Part shown: positions 55,465-64,000 of the stretch, one piece after another
Numbering within the stretch: the stretch's first letter is position 1
Layout: each line of letters opens with the position of its first letter
Notes under the pieces: generated by a model
What the model was told of the DNA's origin: nothing
What the model saw: the letters and a program-made list of their open reading frames with translations, nothing else
Databases searched by the model: none
Program-made: the position numbers and the translations under genes
Source: Pseudoalteromonas luteoviolacea H33-S
GTDB lineage: Bacteria; Pseudomonadota; Gammaproteobacteria; Enterobacterales; Alteromonadaceae
Assembly: GCF_001625695.1 (NCBI RefSeq)
Contig: NZ_AUXY01000078.1
Location: forward strand, 40,479 to 104,478
Reading direction: 5' to 3'
DNA length: 64,000 nt

Positions 55465-55892
55465 TATTTTGATTTCTCTTTTAATGTTATTAAGTATTGT
55501 TTGGAGACGAATGCCAGTTAACAACTGGATGTTAAACGTATGAATATAGGTACTTACATAACTTAGCATTTGACTTTTTTGATAGTAAGCTGGCAGATCT
55601 TCCGGTTTATTTTTTAAGGTTATGATATTTGGTTTAAAAACTATTATTATTCGAGTTTTTGATTGGCAAAATGACGTTCTTCAATGCTGCATTTTTAATG
55701 GTTTAATCGTAGATTGACAGGTTTAAACATGAGATAGATAGTGACAAGAACCGCGAGGTTTAAAGTTTCCTGTCATGATTTGTTTACATGGTGATTTAAA
55801 GTTTTACCTTGAATTTAACTTTGCAATAACATAGATTTCATAAGCTTTTTATTAAAAAAGCACAATAATTACAATTAAAGGATTTTAACCTT
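55465..55892. other. Divergent promoter region
   Basis: 428 bp, AT-rich, with the upstream regions of the exported protein and of the protease. No repeat or open frame supported. Confidence 0.5.
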
Positions 55893-57527
55893 ATGACATC
55901 ATGTAAAGTAATCAAATCAATACTTCCTGTGTGCGCGCTAGTACTTGCTAGTGGCACGCAAGCAAGCGTTCAAGATACTGGCGTTGCCCAAAAGACTGAG
56001 ATCGCCCAAGCGGTTTCTTATCAACTAAATTTAGGCCTTAATAGCATAGCTAACTCTACCAATAATGAGTTTGAACATGTTATTAATTACCCTAACGCGC
56101 ACTTCATCAAAGTGAATTTCGCTAAGTTTTCTCTGCCAAAAGGTGCTTACCTTGAAGTCAGTGACTTGAAAGGTACGGAAGTATATCGTTATGACCAAAA
56201 TGACAGCGGTGTCTTTTCATCTATGTCAGTCTCAGCAGATACGATCAAGCTGAAATTGGTTGTGAGTGATACAAGTCTTTGGGAGCAAGGACATGGTATT
56301 GAAATTGCCGACTTCTTTGCTGGGTACTCTGATACTGAGATTGCAGCGAATGAAGTTATGTCAGGTTTTGACATGATTGAGCCTAATTCTACTTGTGGTA
56401 TTAACGAACGCAGAGATGTCGCATGCTGGGAAACTTCTCATCCAGTTGAGTATGAGCGAAGTCGCCCAGTTGCACGCTTACTAATTGGTGGGCGTAGTTT
56501 GTGTACCGCTTGGCGTGTCGGTGCCGGTAATCATATGTTTACCAATAACCACTGCTTTGACTCGGCAGCAGATGCGAAAAACGTGGAGGTATGGTTTAAC
56601 TATCAACGTTCAGCATGTGGTACAGGTAGTACAAATGGCACTGTTAAAGTTATGGCAGATCAGCTGCTTGCGACAGATTACAGACTGGACTACACGTTGT
56701 TTACAGTCAATGATTTTGAAAAAATCAGACAGTTCGGTCATTTTGGTTTAGATGTATCATCCCAACAAAAAGGCCAGCGTATTTTCATTCCACAGCATGG
56801 TAGCGGTAATCCAAAAGAGCTAGCGATTGAGAGTGATCAAAATACGGGTGGTTACTGTCAAATTGACCAAACAGTGACAGCAGGTCGCGGATCAGATACT
56901 GATATGGGTTATAAATGTGACACCATAGGCGGCTCTTCAGGTTCGCCAGTTGTGTCTGCTTATGACAATAATGTCATTGCACTGCACCATTATGGTAATA
57001 GCACGCAATGTACAACAAAGCTGAACCGCGGTACCCGCATTGAATTGATCTGGCCAGAAGTAGCAACACACTTTGGCGGTGTAATTCCGAGAGGAGATAA
57101 TGGCCCTGTTGATAACACTGCACCAGTTGCAAACTTCTCTTTCACACAAAGTGGTTTGGCTGTGACTTTTACTGATACTTCCTTTGATGACAAAGGCGTG
57201 GTTAGCTATAACTGGCAATTTGGCGATGGTACTACGAGTCAATTGAGAAACCCTGTGTATACATATGGTTCTGAGGGCACTTACAGCGTGTCTTTAACTG
57301 TAAAGGATGCTGAGGGGTTACAGTCAACCAAGACTCAACAGGTATCTATTTCTCTAGGTGGTGGCTGTTCGGTTGATGCGTGGTCTGCGGGTAAAGTGTA
57401 CTTAAAAGGCGACCAAGCGTCACAAAATGGCAGCATTTATGAGGCGCAGTGGTGGAACAAAGGCGCGTCACCTGCAGAGCACTCATCTAAATGGGAAGTG
57501 TGGCAGTGGGTTCGTGACTGCAACTAA
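55893..57527 (+). CDS. Secreted trypsin-like serine protease with PKD and chitin-binding domains
   Basis: 544 residues. A signal peptide (about 1-24) and a pro-region (to about 165) precede a chymotrypsin-fold domain with catalytic His220 (TNNHC), Asp266 (LDYTL) and Ser349 (GGSSGSP). The style resembles lysyl/arginyl endopeptidases of marine bacteria. A PKD domain covers about 408-490 (VTFTDTSFDDKGVVSYNW, FGDGTTS), and a CBM5/12 module about 494-544, ending WEVWQWVRDC; the latter is close to the chitinase C-terminus. The enzyme likely digests protein associated with chitin. AAAGG precedes the ATG. Closed by a strong terminator. Confidence 0.88.
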   Translation: MTSCKVIKSILPVCALVLASGTQASVQDTGVAQKTEIAQAVSYQLNLGLNSIANSTNNEFEHVINYPNAHFIKVNFAKFSLPKGAYLEVSDLKGTEVYRYDQNDSGVFSSMSVSADTIKLKLVVSDTSLWEQGHGIEIADFFAGYSDTEIAANEVMSGFDMIEPNSTCGINERRDVACWETSHPVEYERSRPVARLLIGGRSLCTAWRVGAGNHMFTNNHCFDSAADAKNVEVWFNYQRSACGTGSTNGTVKVMADQLLATDYRLDYTLFTVNDFEKIRQFGHFGLDVSSQQKGQRIFIPQHGSGNPKELAIESDQNTGGYCQIDQTVTAGRGSDTDMGYKCDTIGGSSGSPVVSAYDNNVIALHHYGNSTQCTTKLNRGTRIELIWPEVATHFGGVIPRGDNGPVDNTAPVANFSFTQSGLAVTFTDTSFDDKGVVSYNWQFGDGTTSQLRNPVYTYGSEGTYSVSLTVKDAEGLQSTKTQQVSISLGGGCSVDAWSAGKVYLKGDQASQNGSIYEAQWWNKGASPAEHSSKWEVWQWVRDCN

Positions 57528-57547
57528 TTACTCACAAAGTTGATTTT

Positions 57548-57590
57548 AAAAAGCCACTATTGCAATTGCATAGTGGCTTTTTTATTTTTA
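57548..57590 (+). terminator. Intrinsic terminator after the protease
   Basis: AAAGCCACTAT pairs with ATAGTGGCTTT around a 9-nt loop, followed by TTTATTTTTA. It may also serve the convergent GNAT gene. Confidence 0.85.
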
Positions 57591-58601
57591 GTCAGCGTCA
57601 TTATTGCCAACGAAGTGCTCAATTGGCAGTGTGATCTCAGTTCTAAGCAGTGTTCTAGTGTGTTTGGCGTTATTCATTGAAGCTTGATTGCCAGCGTAAA
57701 TATAGCCGCATATAAACTCAAAACGTGCACTAATTTGGCGGAGTAGCTCAGCTTGGAGCTTAGGGCCAAAGCCTTGCCCTCTGTGCTGTTTTGCAATGAT
57801 AAAATCACAGATAAGAACGCCCTTATAGCCTAGTTCAGTACAAGGTTCTAGTATTAATGCACCTATTTTTTGTGTTGGTTGGTGTGCTTTGTAAGCGACA
57901 TAACACAAGTTGTTTTCTATTGACTCAGCAACAGATTCTTTATCTTCGATTTCTAGGCGATCTTTTAACTGCGGAACGTCTTTATGAAAAGTGTGGTATT
58001 CATCTTTATACCAAGACCAGTCATTCGCCATATCAAATGGTTTAAGGGCGATTTCATTTGAGTTTAGTTTGCTAATATGTTCAATCTTAGCGCCCCAAAA
58101 ACAGTCTTCTAATTCGGCACCCTTTACCTGTTTAAGGGCGTTAAAGTGAGCGCTGTTTGGCTTTGACCATATAGAAACCATTTCAGGCTTACACCAACTA
58201 AAAAACGCTAAAATCTCAGGCAGGTAAAGCTTGAGATCTGCAAATTTAACCGCTTTTTCGCCAATGACTTCTATTAATGTTTGATCTAGGTTGTTGCGAT
58301 AAATTCCAACTAACCAAAGTGTGCCACAGGGCAATTTAATTACCTGGTCGTGTAAATGTTTGTCTGGAACAGTGTCTGCAATTTTTCGGCGGGCTCTTAC
58401 TTCGGCAAAGCCATTTTTATAGTCATCACATCTAGCTATGAGATCTTTGCTTTCTGCTGCTATCGCAGCGTTTATGTCAAAACCTTGCAATGATTTGGTG
58501 TCATAGGTATCAATGACGCCTTGTGTGAGTCTTTCAAGTTCATTGTGTGTTGCCGACATTAACGATTTAAAAGACAAGGTTGAGTCCGTGTTACTCATCA
58601 T
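57588..58601 (-). CDS. GNAT-family N-acetyltransferase with an N-terminal extension
   Basis: 337 residues, about twice the size of a minimal GNAT. The acetyl-CoA-binding motif is in the C-terminal half: LICDFIIAKQHRGQGFGPKL (about residues 263-282). The N-terminal half has GNAT-like strands but no binding motif, so a tandem GNAT with one dead half is possible. Start at one of two adjacent ATGs (58601 or 58598). Substrate unknown; single gene. Confidence 0.7.
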   Translation of the reverse strand: MMSNTDSTLSFKSLMSATHNELERLTQGVIDTYDTKSLQGFDINAAIAAESKDLIARCDDYKNGFAEVRARRKIADTVPDKHLHDQVIKLPCGTLWLVGIYRNNLDQTLIEVIGEKAVKFADLKLYLPEILAFFSWCKPEMVSIWSKPNSAHFNALKQVKGAELEDCFWGAKIEHISKLNSNEIALKPFDMANDWSWYKDEYHTFHKDVPQLKDRLEIEDKESVAESIENNLCYVAYKAHQPTQKIGALILEPCTELGYKGVLICDFIIAKQHRGQGFGPKLQAELLRQISARFEFICGYIYAGNQASMNNAKHTRTLLRTEITLPIEHFVGNNDAD

Positions 58602-58814
58602 TATTAAATACCAGCCCAGTTGGGCTGTACTCCATTTAATTTTATTTTTGCTGTGGAATTTATATGAGGGTTTTTTATCTTATTTCAATAAATTGGGTAC
58701 AAATCGGCGGCATTTAAACAGAATTTTCACAACCAGCTAAACTTAACCCCATGGAGTCGCTCAGCAGATAAGATTTGTTTTTAGTTGCTTGAGCACAAAA
58801 CACAGGTTGTAACG

Positions 58815-61616
58815 ATGTCTGAATTAGCCTTGAACAAACATGCTGCTGTATTTTGTATTATCGTGCTATTTTTCAATAGCTTTGCGTTTGCCACCTTGTC
58901 CAATGAGCAACTTGTTAAAAACATTGAAAATAGCCAAGGCACCGCAAAAATCGAAGCGATAATCGATTATGTACAAACAAACTTTCACTACAACACATCA
59001 CAAGCGCTTGAATATGCCGATGAAGGGCTTCAACTTTTAGAACTACACCCAAGCCATGATCAGTCTGCAAGATTACTTAATCACCTGTCTCGTGCCTATA
59101 TTTCTTATGGTGATTTAAACAAGGCGAATACAGTCGCTTTACAAGCACAGCAGTTTGCTCAAAAGAGCACTGTCATGGCAAACGAGCTGCGTGTGCAAAT
59201 TGTGCTTGCAGATATTGCCATTCGCCAGCGCAAATATGACTTAGCCAGAGCGCGATTAATTGATGTGATAGAGCAGGCGAAGCAGGGAGAGTTTAAGGTT
59301 CACTTAGCAAATGCGCATCGTATTTCTGGGCATTTAGACAGTAAAACGCGAGATTATGAAGCAGCTCTTGGCAGTTATTTACAAAGCTTGAGCTTATATC
59401 GCAAGCTTAACGACTCTGTTATGTCTGCATCTATTCATCAAAGTTTGGCGTCTCTTTACAGGAAAATGAACTTATACGAAAAGGTCTTATTTCATCAAAA
59501 AAGAGCGATCCAAATCTCGTTGACACTCGATAACCCGAATCAACAAGCCATTTTTTACAGCAACATGGGCACTTATTTTGATGAAGTGGGTAAGTTTGAA
59601 AAAGCAATAGAGATGCACCTGAAGTCTTTAGCGCTGAAAGAAGAGCTTGGGTATAAGCTTGGCATGATCCACACCTATAATCGGCTTGGTAGCGTGTATC
59701 GAGAAGCGGGTGATTTTAAAAAGTCAGAGCAAATGCTCAAAGAAGCGGTTGCTTTGAAAAAAGAAATAAATAGACCTGATCCAAATATTTCCACTTACCT
59801 AGACTTAGGGCGTCTATACATTGAAACAGGGCAACTGGAATTAGCTGAGCGTTATTTGATACAGAGTATTTCGCTCTATCAAGGCTCTCCTTGGGAAGAT
59901 AGAATTGCAGAGATCCATCAGGCGCTGGCGAAACTGCACTTGGTTAGACAACAGCCACGAAGTGCCATTGATGCTTATATGCGGGCGATAGAGATTGCTC
60001 AAGAACATCAAAGAGAGGCTTTACTCATGGAGTGCCAGCTTGAAGTCGCCGCTATATTTGAACAACAAGGCATGCACATGCAAGCCTTGGCGTACACCAA
60101 AGACTATTTAACGTTAAAAAATATATGGGAAGAGAAGAATAATCAATACCGGATCAGTGCGTTGGCGATTGAGTTTGGTGTCAGAGAAAAAGAGCGAGAA
60201 ATAGCCAGTTTAGTCCAACAAAATCGCATCAAAGACCTTGAAATTGAAAAGCAAGCTGTACAACAAGTGGTTTTTTTAATCGGTATGCTATTTGTGTTTT
60301 GCTTTTTGTCTTTTAGTTATTTTTGGCGCACCAAAAATAAACAGCTCAGAGTCGAACAAGCGGCACTAAAGCAAGTTAGTGAAGTAAAAGAAAGGTTAAG
60401 CCATGCCCTTTGGGGGAGTGGTGATGAGTTGTGGGATTGGGATTTACAAACAGGTGTAATAACCAGAGATAACCAGATGAATAAGCTCTGTTTGCCATGT
60501 GAGCAAATTGGCGCCGATTTAAAAGCCATAAAATCCAGTGTTCATCCCGATGATTATGAACGTTTGCACAGTAAATTTAACCGCCACCTTGAAGGCGACA
60601 GTGACTTTTACGAAGTGAATTATCGCGTAATGACAAAAAGTGGACGATGGCTGTGGGTTTCAGACAGGGGGAAGGTCACTTCCCGAGCAAAAGATGGCAC
60701 TGTGCTCAGAGTCAGTGGCACGATTAAAGACATTTCTGAAATTAAAGCATCGGAGCTGGCATTGGCTGAATTAAACGCAACGCTTGAGAAACGAGTTGAA
60801 GAGCGGACTTTAAGCTTAAAGCAATCAAGAGATGAATTGGCAGAGATACTCGAAGAGCTGACATCAACACAAGCCAACTTAGTTGAAGCACAAAAAATGG
60901 CGTCTTTAGGGCGTTTAGTTGCAGGGGTCTCTCATGAGTTAAATACACCGCTTGGCACGACGGTTACCGCTAGCTCGATATTGCTTAAAGAGTTGTATGA
61001 GTTTAAGTCTAAACTAGAAGCCAGTAAGTTAACGCTCAGTGATACAAAATCGTTTATTGATGTATCTTTATCGAGTATTGAGTTGATAGACAGCAATACT
61101 GAGCGAGCTGCTCAACTCATTAAGCGCTTTAAGCAAGCATCAGCCCACGAATATGTTAGTAGTGAAAGTCAGATTGATCTTAAAGCCTGCATTGAAGGGG
61201 TTATTGGGTTTCATGGTAAGGACAGTGATGTCATTGTTGAGATAGATTGTCCAGATAACTGCATGGTGCAGTGTGACTCTCAAGCGCTCGGTAAAATTTT
61301 TGAGGACTTGTATCTCAATTCACTGCTACATGGGTTTGAAGGAAAAGCGGGACACATATCAATAGATGTCACAGCTGAGCAAGAGCAAGTGTTCTTACGC
61401 TTTACTGATAATGGAAGAGGGGTTGAGCAGCAAGCGATAGCGCATATGTTTGAACCGTTTTATACCACGGCACGACATCAGGGTAAGGTAGGGTTGGGGC
61501 TATACATGGTTTTTAACCTGGTCACGTATGTTTTGCGAGGCAGCATTCGATATTGCCCACATGACAAAAAGGGGGCTTGTTTCGAAATAGTGTTTTCAAA
61601 AGGTGGTTCACTTTAA
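58815..61616 (+). CDS. TPR-PAS sensor histidine kinase
   Basis: 933 residues from the ATG at 58815, which opens into a signal peptide (ending AFAT, about 29); an in-frame TTG at 58785 adds ten residues. Order: about nine TPR-type repeats in the periplasm (about 40-440, for example LGSYLQSLSLYRKLND, KAIEMHLKSLALKEELG); one membrane helix (about 483-505); a PAS_3 domain (about 528-640, with WDWDLQTG and RWLWVSDRGKV); a coiled coil; HisKA with His707 in GVSHELNTPLG; and HATPase_c (NGRGVEQ, GLGLYMVFN). No receiver domain and no adjacent response regulator, so the kinase is an orphan. It probably senses a peptide or envelope signal. Confidence 0.9.
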   Translation: MSELALNKHAAVFCIIVLFFNSFAFATLSNEQLVKNIENSQGTAKIEAIIDYVQTNFHYNTSQALEYADEGLQLLELHPSHDQSARLLNHLSRAYISYGDLNKANTVALQAQQFAQKSTVMANELRVQIVLADIAIRQRKYDLARARLIDVIEQAKQGEFKVHLANAHRISGHLDSKTRDYEAALGSYLQSLSLYRKLNDSVMSASIHQSLASLYRKMNLYEKVLFHQKRAIQISLTLDNPNQQAIFYSNMGTYFDEVGKFEKAIEMHLKSLALKEELGYKLGMIHTYNRLGSVYREAGDFKKSEQMLKEAVALKKEINRPDPNISTYLDLGRLYIETGQLELAERYLIQSISLYQGSPWEDRIAEIHQALAKLHLVRQQPRSAIDAYMRAIEIAQEHQREALLMECQLEVAAIFEQQGMHMQALAYTKDYLTLKNIWEEKNNQYRISALAIEFGVREKEREIASLVQQNRIKDLEIEKQAVQQVVFLIGMLFVFCFLSFSYFWRTKNKQLRVEQAALKQVSEVKERLSHALWGSGDELWDWDLQTGVITRDNQMNKLCLPCEQIGADLKAIKSSVHPDDYERLHSKFNRHLEGDSDFYEVNYRVMTKSGRWLWVSDRGKVTSRAKDGTVLRVSGTIKDISEIKASELALAELNATLEKRVEERTLSLKQSRDELAEILEELTSTQANLVEAQKMASLGRLVAGVSHELNTPLGTTVTASSILLKELYEFKSKLEASKLTLSDTKSFIDVSLSSIELIDSNTERAAQLIKRFKQASAHEYVSSESQIDLKACIEGVIGFHGKDSDVIVEIDCPDNCMVQCDSQALGKIFEDLYLNSLLHGFEGKAGHISIDVTAEQEQVFLRFTDNGRGVEQQAIAHMFEPFYTTARHQGKVGLGLYMVFNLVTYVLRGSIRYCPHDKKGACFEIVFSKGGSL

Positions 61617-62013
61617 TGGCGTTCTATGAAGGGCATAAAACGTATAATTAATTTTGTATTATGGTAAGCAAAAAGTCATACCTAATTTTTTATTTTTTGC
61701 AGAGTAAGTGGAACCATTTTTGGGCAGTTTAGGTGCTATTATAACCTTATCTATTAGCTGTTTATTGCTTTTTGGATTCTAAATAATAGTTGATGGCTTT
61801 AGTAATTAGTCTTGATGGACTAGTAAAGTGTGATTTTTATAAATTTAATAATATAGTTGTTTTTATTTTATATTATTGTAAAGTGATTTTTATTGGTCGG
61901 TTGTTGTTTTTATGATTGATTTTAAAGGGGTTAAAATTGATCTGAGCCTAAGGTTTTAAAAGGCGATCTTGGTTTGATTTAAACCCCTTCTATTTGTATG
62001 ATTTTATGCGTTT
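61617..62013. other. AT-rich intergenic region
   Basis: 397 bp between convergent genes. An imperfect inverted pair (AAGGGGTTAAA near 61925 and TTTAAACCCCTT near 61977) could form a long hairpin for termination. No gene supported. Confidence 0.4.
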
Positions 62014-62157
62014 TTATTTTGTTTCAGGTGGCTCGTGACAGGTGCGGCACTGAGAAGCGCTTCCAAATACAACTTCTGTTTGAGCTGTTGTATGAGGGCC
62101 ACTAGATTTAGAGCCTCCAATAACCTTTAACACGGTTTTTTTATTAAGTTTAATCAT
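62014..62157 (-). CDS. GG-leader peptide, RiPP-like precursor (peptide 3 of 3)
   Basis: 47 residues. The ATG follows AAAGGA with a 9-nt spacer. The leader is the shortest of the three (MIKLNKKTVLKVIGG, 15 residues). The core of about 32 residues starts SKSSGPHTT and carries CRTCH (Cys37, Cys40, His41), which has the CxxCH form of a c-type haem site, though in so small a peptide a metal or crosslink site is as likely. It is transcribed separately from the DUF4386 gene 130 bp upstream on the same strand. No maturation gene nearby. Confidence 0.65.
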   Translation of the reverse strand: MIKLNKKTVLKVIGGSKSSGPHTTAQTEVVFGSASQCRTCHEPPETK

Positions 62158-62287
62158 TTTTATTATTCCTTTAGTTTATTTTAACTTGATTATAAAAGCA
62201 TGTTTTTTTAATTTGTTCAATTGTTTTTTTAAGGTGTTTTTACTGCTGGTGGTGTTGTGGGTAATATTATTGCCACTAATATATTTA

Positions 62288-62965
62288 TTAAATGTTCACT
62301 TTTGGTTTTTCGCTTAAATCAAAGCCTTTGAAAATCATCCATAATGGGAAGATTAATTCGTATAAGCCACCTGGGATATACATCCAAGCACCTGAGAAAT
62401 CTAGACCGAAGTAATCAAAAGCGACTTTTAGTAGGAGTACTGCGTAACCAATCATGCCAAGTACTGAGATGGCTCTTGGAATTAGACGGTATTGGTATAA
62501 AGTGATGTTCAGTAAAAAGCCACATAAGCCAAGAGAAAACATGCCCATTAAAAAGCCAAACCAACGCTCAGATTTGAGTGCACTGCCCATCATATAAAGG
62601 TATTCACTCGATACATCAGGGTTTTCAATAACCTGTTTACCCATGGCAATCAATGTCATCAGCGTTACTGCACCGGTGATCAAGGTTGCGCCTTCAATTA
62701 AACGACCACTTACATACCCGATGGCAATGCGTTCACTGTATTGTCTGATAGTCGGGTAAATCAGAATGGACATGCCAATCACCGCAGCACAGTTAATAAA
62801 CTCTAATAGTGCCGCAAACGCCAGAGATGATCTGTTAAGCGCCGCTTGCTCTAAAAAGTCTGGCTTAGTGAGTAGCTCATAAATGATGGAGTCGGCATAC
62901 ATAAATGAGCTGGTTGAGATCAGGATAAGTAATCCGGCAATGCGTGTAGCAAGTAAAGTAGACAT
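62288..62965 (-). CDS. DUF4386 membrane protein
   Basis: 225 residues with about six hydrophobic helices. The segments ATRIAGLLILIS, LEFINCAAVIGMSILIYP and GRLIEGATLITGAV, and the C-terminal GLYELIFPLWMIFKGF, match the DUF4386 family. Function unknown. A ribosome binding site lies before the ATG (AGGG). The 122-bp tandem repeat lies about 170 bp upstream and could affect its expression. Confidence 0.8.
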   Translation of the reverse strand: MSTLLATRIAGLLILISTSSFMYADSIIYELLTKPDFLEQAALNRSSLAFAALLEFINCAAVIGMSILIYPTIRQYSERIAIGYVSGRLIEGATLITGAVTLMTLIAMGKQVIENPDVSSEYLYMMGSALKSERWFGFLMGMFSLGLCGFLLNITLYQYRLIPRAISVLGMIGYAVLLLKVAFDYFGLDFSGAWMYIPGGLYELIFPLWMIFKGFDLSEKPKVNI

Positions 62966-63660
62966 AAATAAAACCCTTTTATTTGTTTGCTTACCGACAT
63001 GCTTTATTTAAGTGTGCATGTCGACAGTGCGTTTTTAAGATGGGTCTATTGTTGTCGTAAATTGTGCTCAGTTCGTCCTAATAGGCCCGTTCGTTCTTTT
63101 TATTCGTATATTTATTAGTAAGTTATAAAAGGGGTTTATTTACTCTCGATGAAATGTAGACAAACCAGTTTTTATCGTTCAGTGTACATTGCACTGTCAC
63201 TTTTAATTAAATTCAGAGTTGTACCAATGAATGGCTTACACGAATTTCTTAAGGTGTTTGTTTACTCTCGATGAAATGCCGACAAATCATTTGTTAGCGT
63301 TCAATGTACATTGCACTGTCACTTTTAATTAAATTCAGGGTTATACCAATGAATGGCTTACAAGAATCTATTTCGGTCGGAGGCCATTTGGGACAAAAGT
63401 AATTCGATATCTGTGAGCGAACTTTTCAGCGTGACGCTTTAATTTTGTCATCAAGCTGTTGGAAGTTGGTTTACCTTTATTTTATTGTGCTCATTTCATT
63501 GGAACTATTTAATCTGATTACGTATAAGCCTATGTTTATTAATGCTAATGTTTTTATTTTTTGTCGATGTTTATTGATCATCGTATTGATGCCAGCCTTG
63601 GTCGAGTGATGGGTTGCAGCTTGCCTTGTGCTAAAAACGTTCATCGATATAAGGCACACG
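62966..63660. other. Long intergenic region with a tandem repeat
   Basis: About 695 bp. It includes the two-copy 122-bp repeat (63133-63372). A 68-codon minus-strand frame at 63477-63683 lacks a ribosome binding site and is not supported. Confidence 0.5.
63133..63372. repeat. Two-copy 122-bp tandem repeat
   Basis: Unit A starts near 63133 and unit B near 63255; the anchor TTTACTCTCGATGAAATG occurs at 63139 and 63261 (offset 122). Both units share TGTACATTGCACTGTCAC and ACCAATGAATGGCTTACA, with a few differences (for example TAGACAAACC against CCGACAAATC). No coding frame is shared. I found no third copy in the window. Confidence 0.85.
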
Positions 63661-63800
63661 TTAAAGAATAGCAGTCGCTTCAATCATGATCTCCTCATTT
63701 GGGTAACACCTGAACGTAAGTCAGATTGGGTTCATCAGTTCAGTCATGTGCGTATTTAATTAAAGTGTGATTGTGGCCTGAGTTATTTTTAAACTGCATC
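63661..63800 (-). pseudogene. Possible Rid-family (RidA/YjgF) gene remnant
   Basis: The minus-strand segment ending at 63661 reads YPNEEIMIEATAIL before a stop, which matches the C-terminus of RidA-type proteins (pattern ...VEIEAIAVL). One base earlier in another frame comes PNLTYVQV, the typical preceding strand, so a single frameshift separates the two. Upstream of this the frame is blocked by a TGA. The match is short, so a chance resemblance is possible. Confidence 0.3.
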
Positions 63801-63861
63801 TTGTGTACTAAGGGAGTTTGTCGGGGGAGGAGATTGCAGTGGGTGCGTTTAAAAACAGAAA

Positions 63862-63885
63862 AAGGAAGCCGTATTTAGCTTCCTT
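63862..63885 (-). terminator. Hairpin terminator for a gene beyond the right edge
   Basis: AAGGAAGC pairs with GCTTCCTT around an 8-nt loop, with CCTTTTTC on the minus strand. It probably ends a minus-strand gene whose body lies beyond 64000; the last 110 bp of the window is too short to read its frame with confidence. Confidence 0.55.
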
Positions 63886-64000
63886 GGTGGGTTTTATATT
63901 AATTAAGGTTGTGCTTTTGGTTTTGTGCGGCCTTGTTGATCAAATAGCCCTCTCTTAACGGCCCTGTCATTTTTACTGATATTCAGGCATACCTAGCCTG

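Noticed and set aside
63477..63683. 68-codon minus-strand frame
   Set aside because: No ribosome binding site, and it overlaps the possible Rid remnant in a different frame.

Overview
The window looks like a chromosomal segment of a marine gammaproteobacterium of the Alteromonadales, most likely Pseudoalteromonas. This rests on an AT-rich base composition with long intergenic gaps, many secreted proteins and lipoproteins, a GH18 chitinase and a trypsin-like protease that share a C-terminal chitin-binding module, and small GG-leader peptides starting MKLxLxKK or MIKLNKK. The genus is an inference from gene content. No rRNA, tRNA, CRISPR array or prophage was seen.

Layout. 1-3.9 kb: end of a probable biosynthetic operon, with a SufS-like PLP enzyme (cut by the window edge), a DpgC-like cofactor-free dioxygenase homologue and a FOXRED2-like flavoprotein. 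3.9-4.5 kb: a dead IS3-family transposase. 4.9-6.0 kb: a serine beta-lactamase-fold lipoprotein. 6.1-11.4 kb: a methionine locus with a flavin reductase-like gene divergent from metR, then DUF1852 (mesX) and a folate-independent core methionine synthase (mesD), followed by a separate TauE/SafE exporter. 11.8-25 kb: accessory secreted proteins, including a haem-motif lipoprotein, a chitinase, several unrecognised exported proteins, a GNAT enzyme and two alpha/beta hydrolases. 25.5-32 kb: a chemoreceptor, an RDD protein, a HEAT-like anchored protein, a mini-RTX protein and a multicopper oxidase. 32-42 kb: a GG-leader peptide, a nucleotidyltransferase-like protein, a COG0523 GTPase lacking its CxCC motif, an M3 metallopeptidase, an alkaline phosphatase, a DUF1579-like protein, and a His-rich TonB receptor with a Cys-rich partner; two Zur-like operators suggest part of this block is zinc-controlled. 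42-48.5 kb: one 2046-residue lipoprotein ending in leucine-rich repeats. 49-58.6 kb: a second serine hydrolase, a tandemly duplicated small secreted protein, a pair resembling a split lipid-transfer protein, a second GG-leader peptide, a protease and a GNAT enzyme. 58.8-64 kb: a TPR-PAS hybrid-type sensor histidine kinase, a third GG-leader peptide, a DUF4386 membrane protein, a 122-bp tandem repeat and a possible Rid-family remnant.

The most interesting items are (i) three dispersed short peptides with a common Lys-rich GG leader and unrelated Cys-containing cores, with no maturation genes nearby, (ii) the oxygen-dependent MesD/MesX methionine synthase locus with a candidate regulator, operator and reductase, and (iii) the DpgC-like/FOXRED2-like/SufS-like operon at the left edge.
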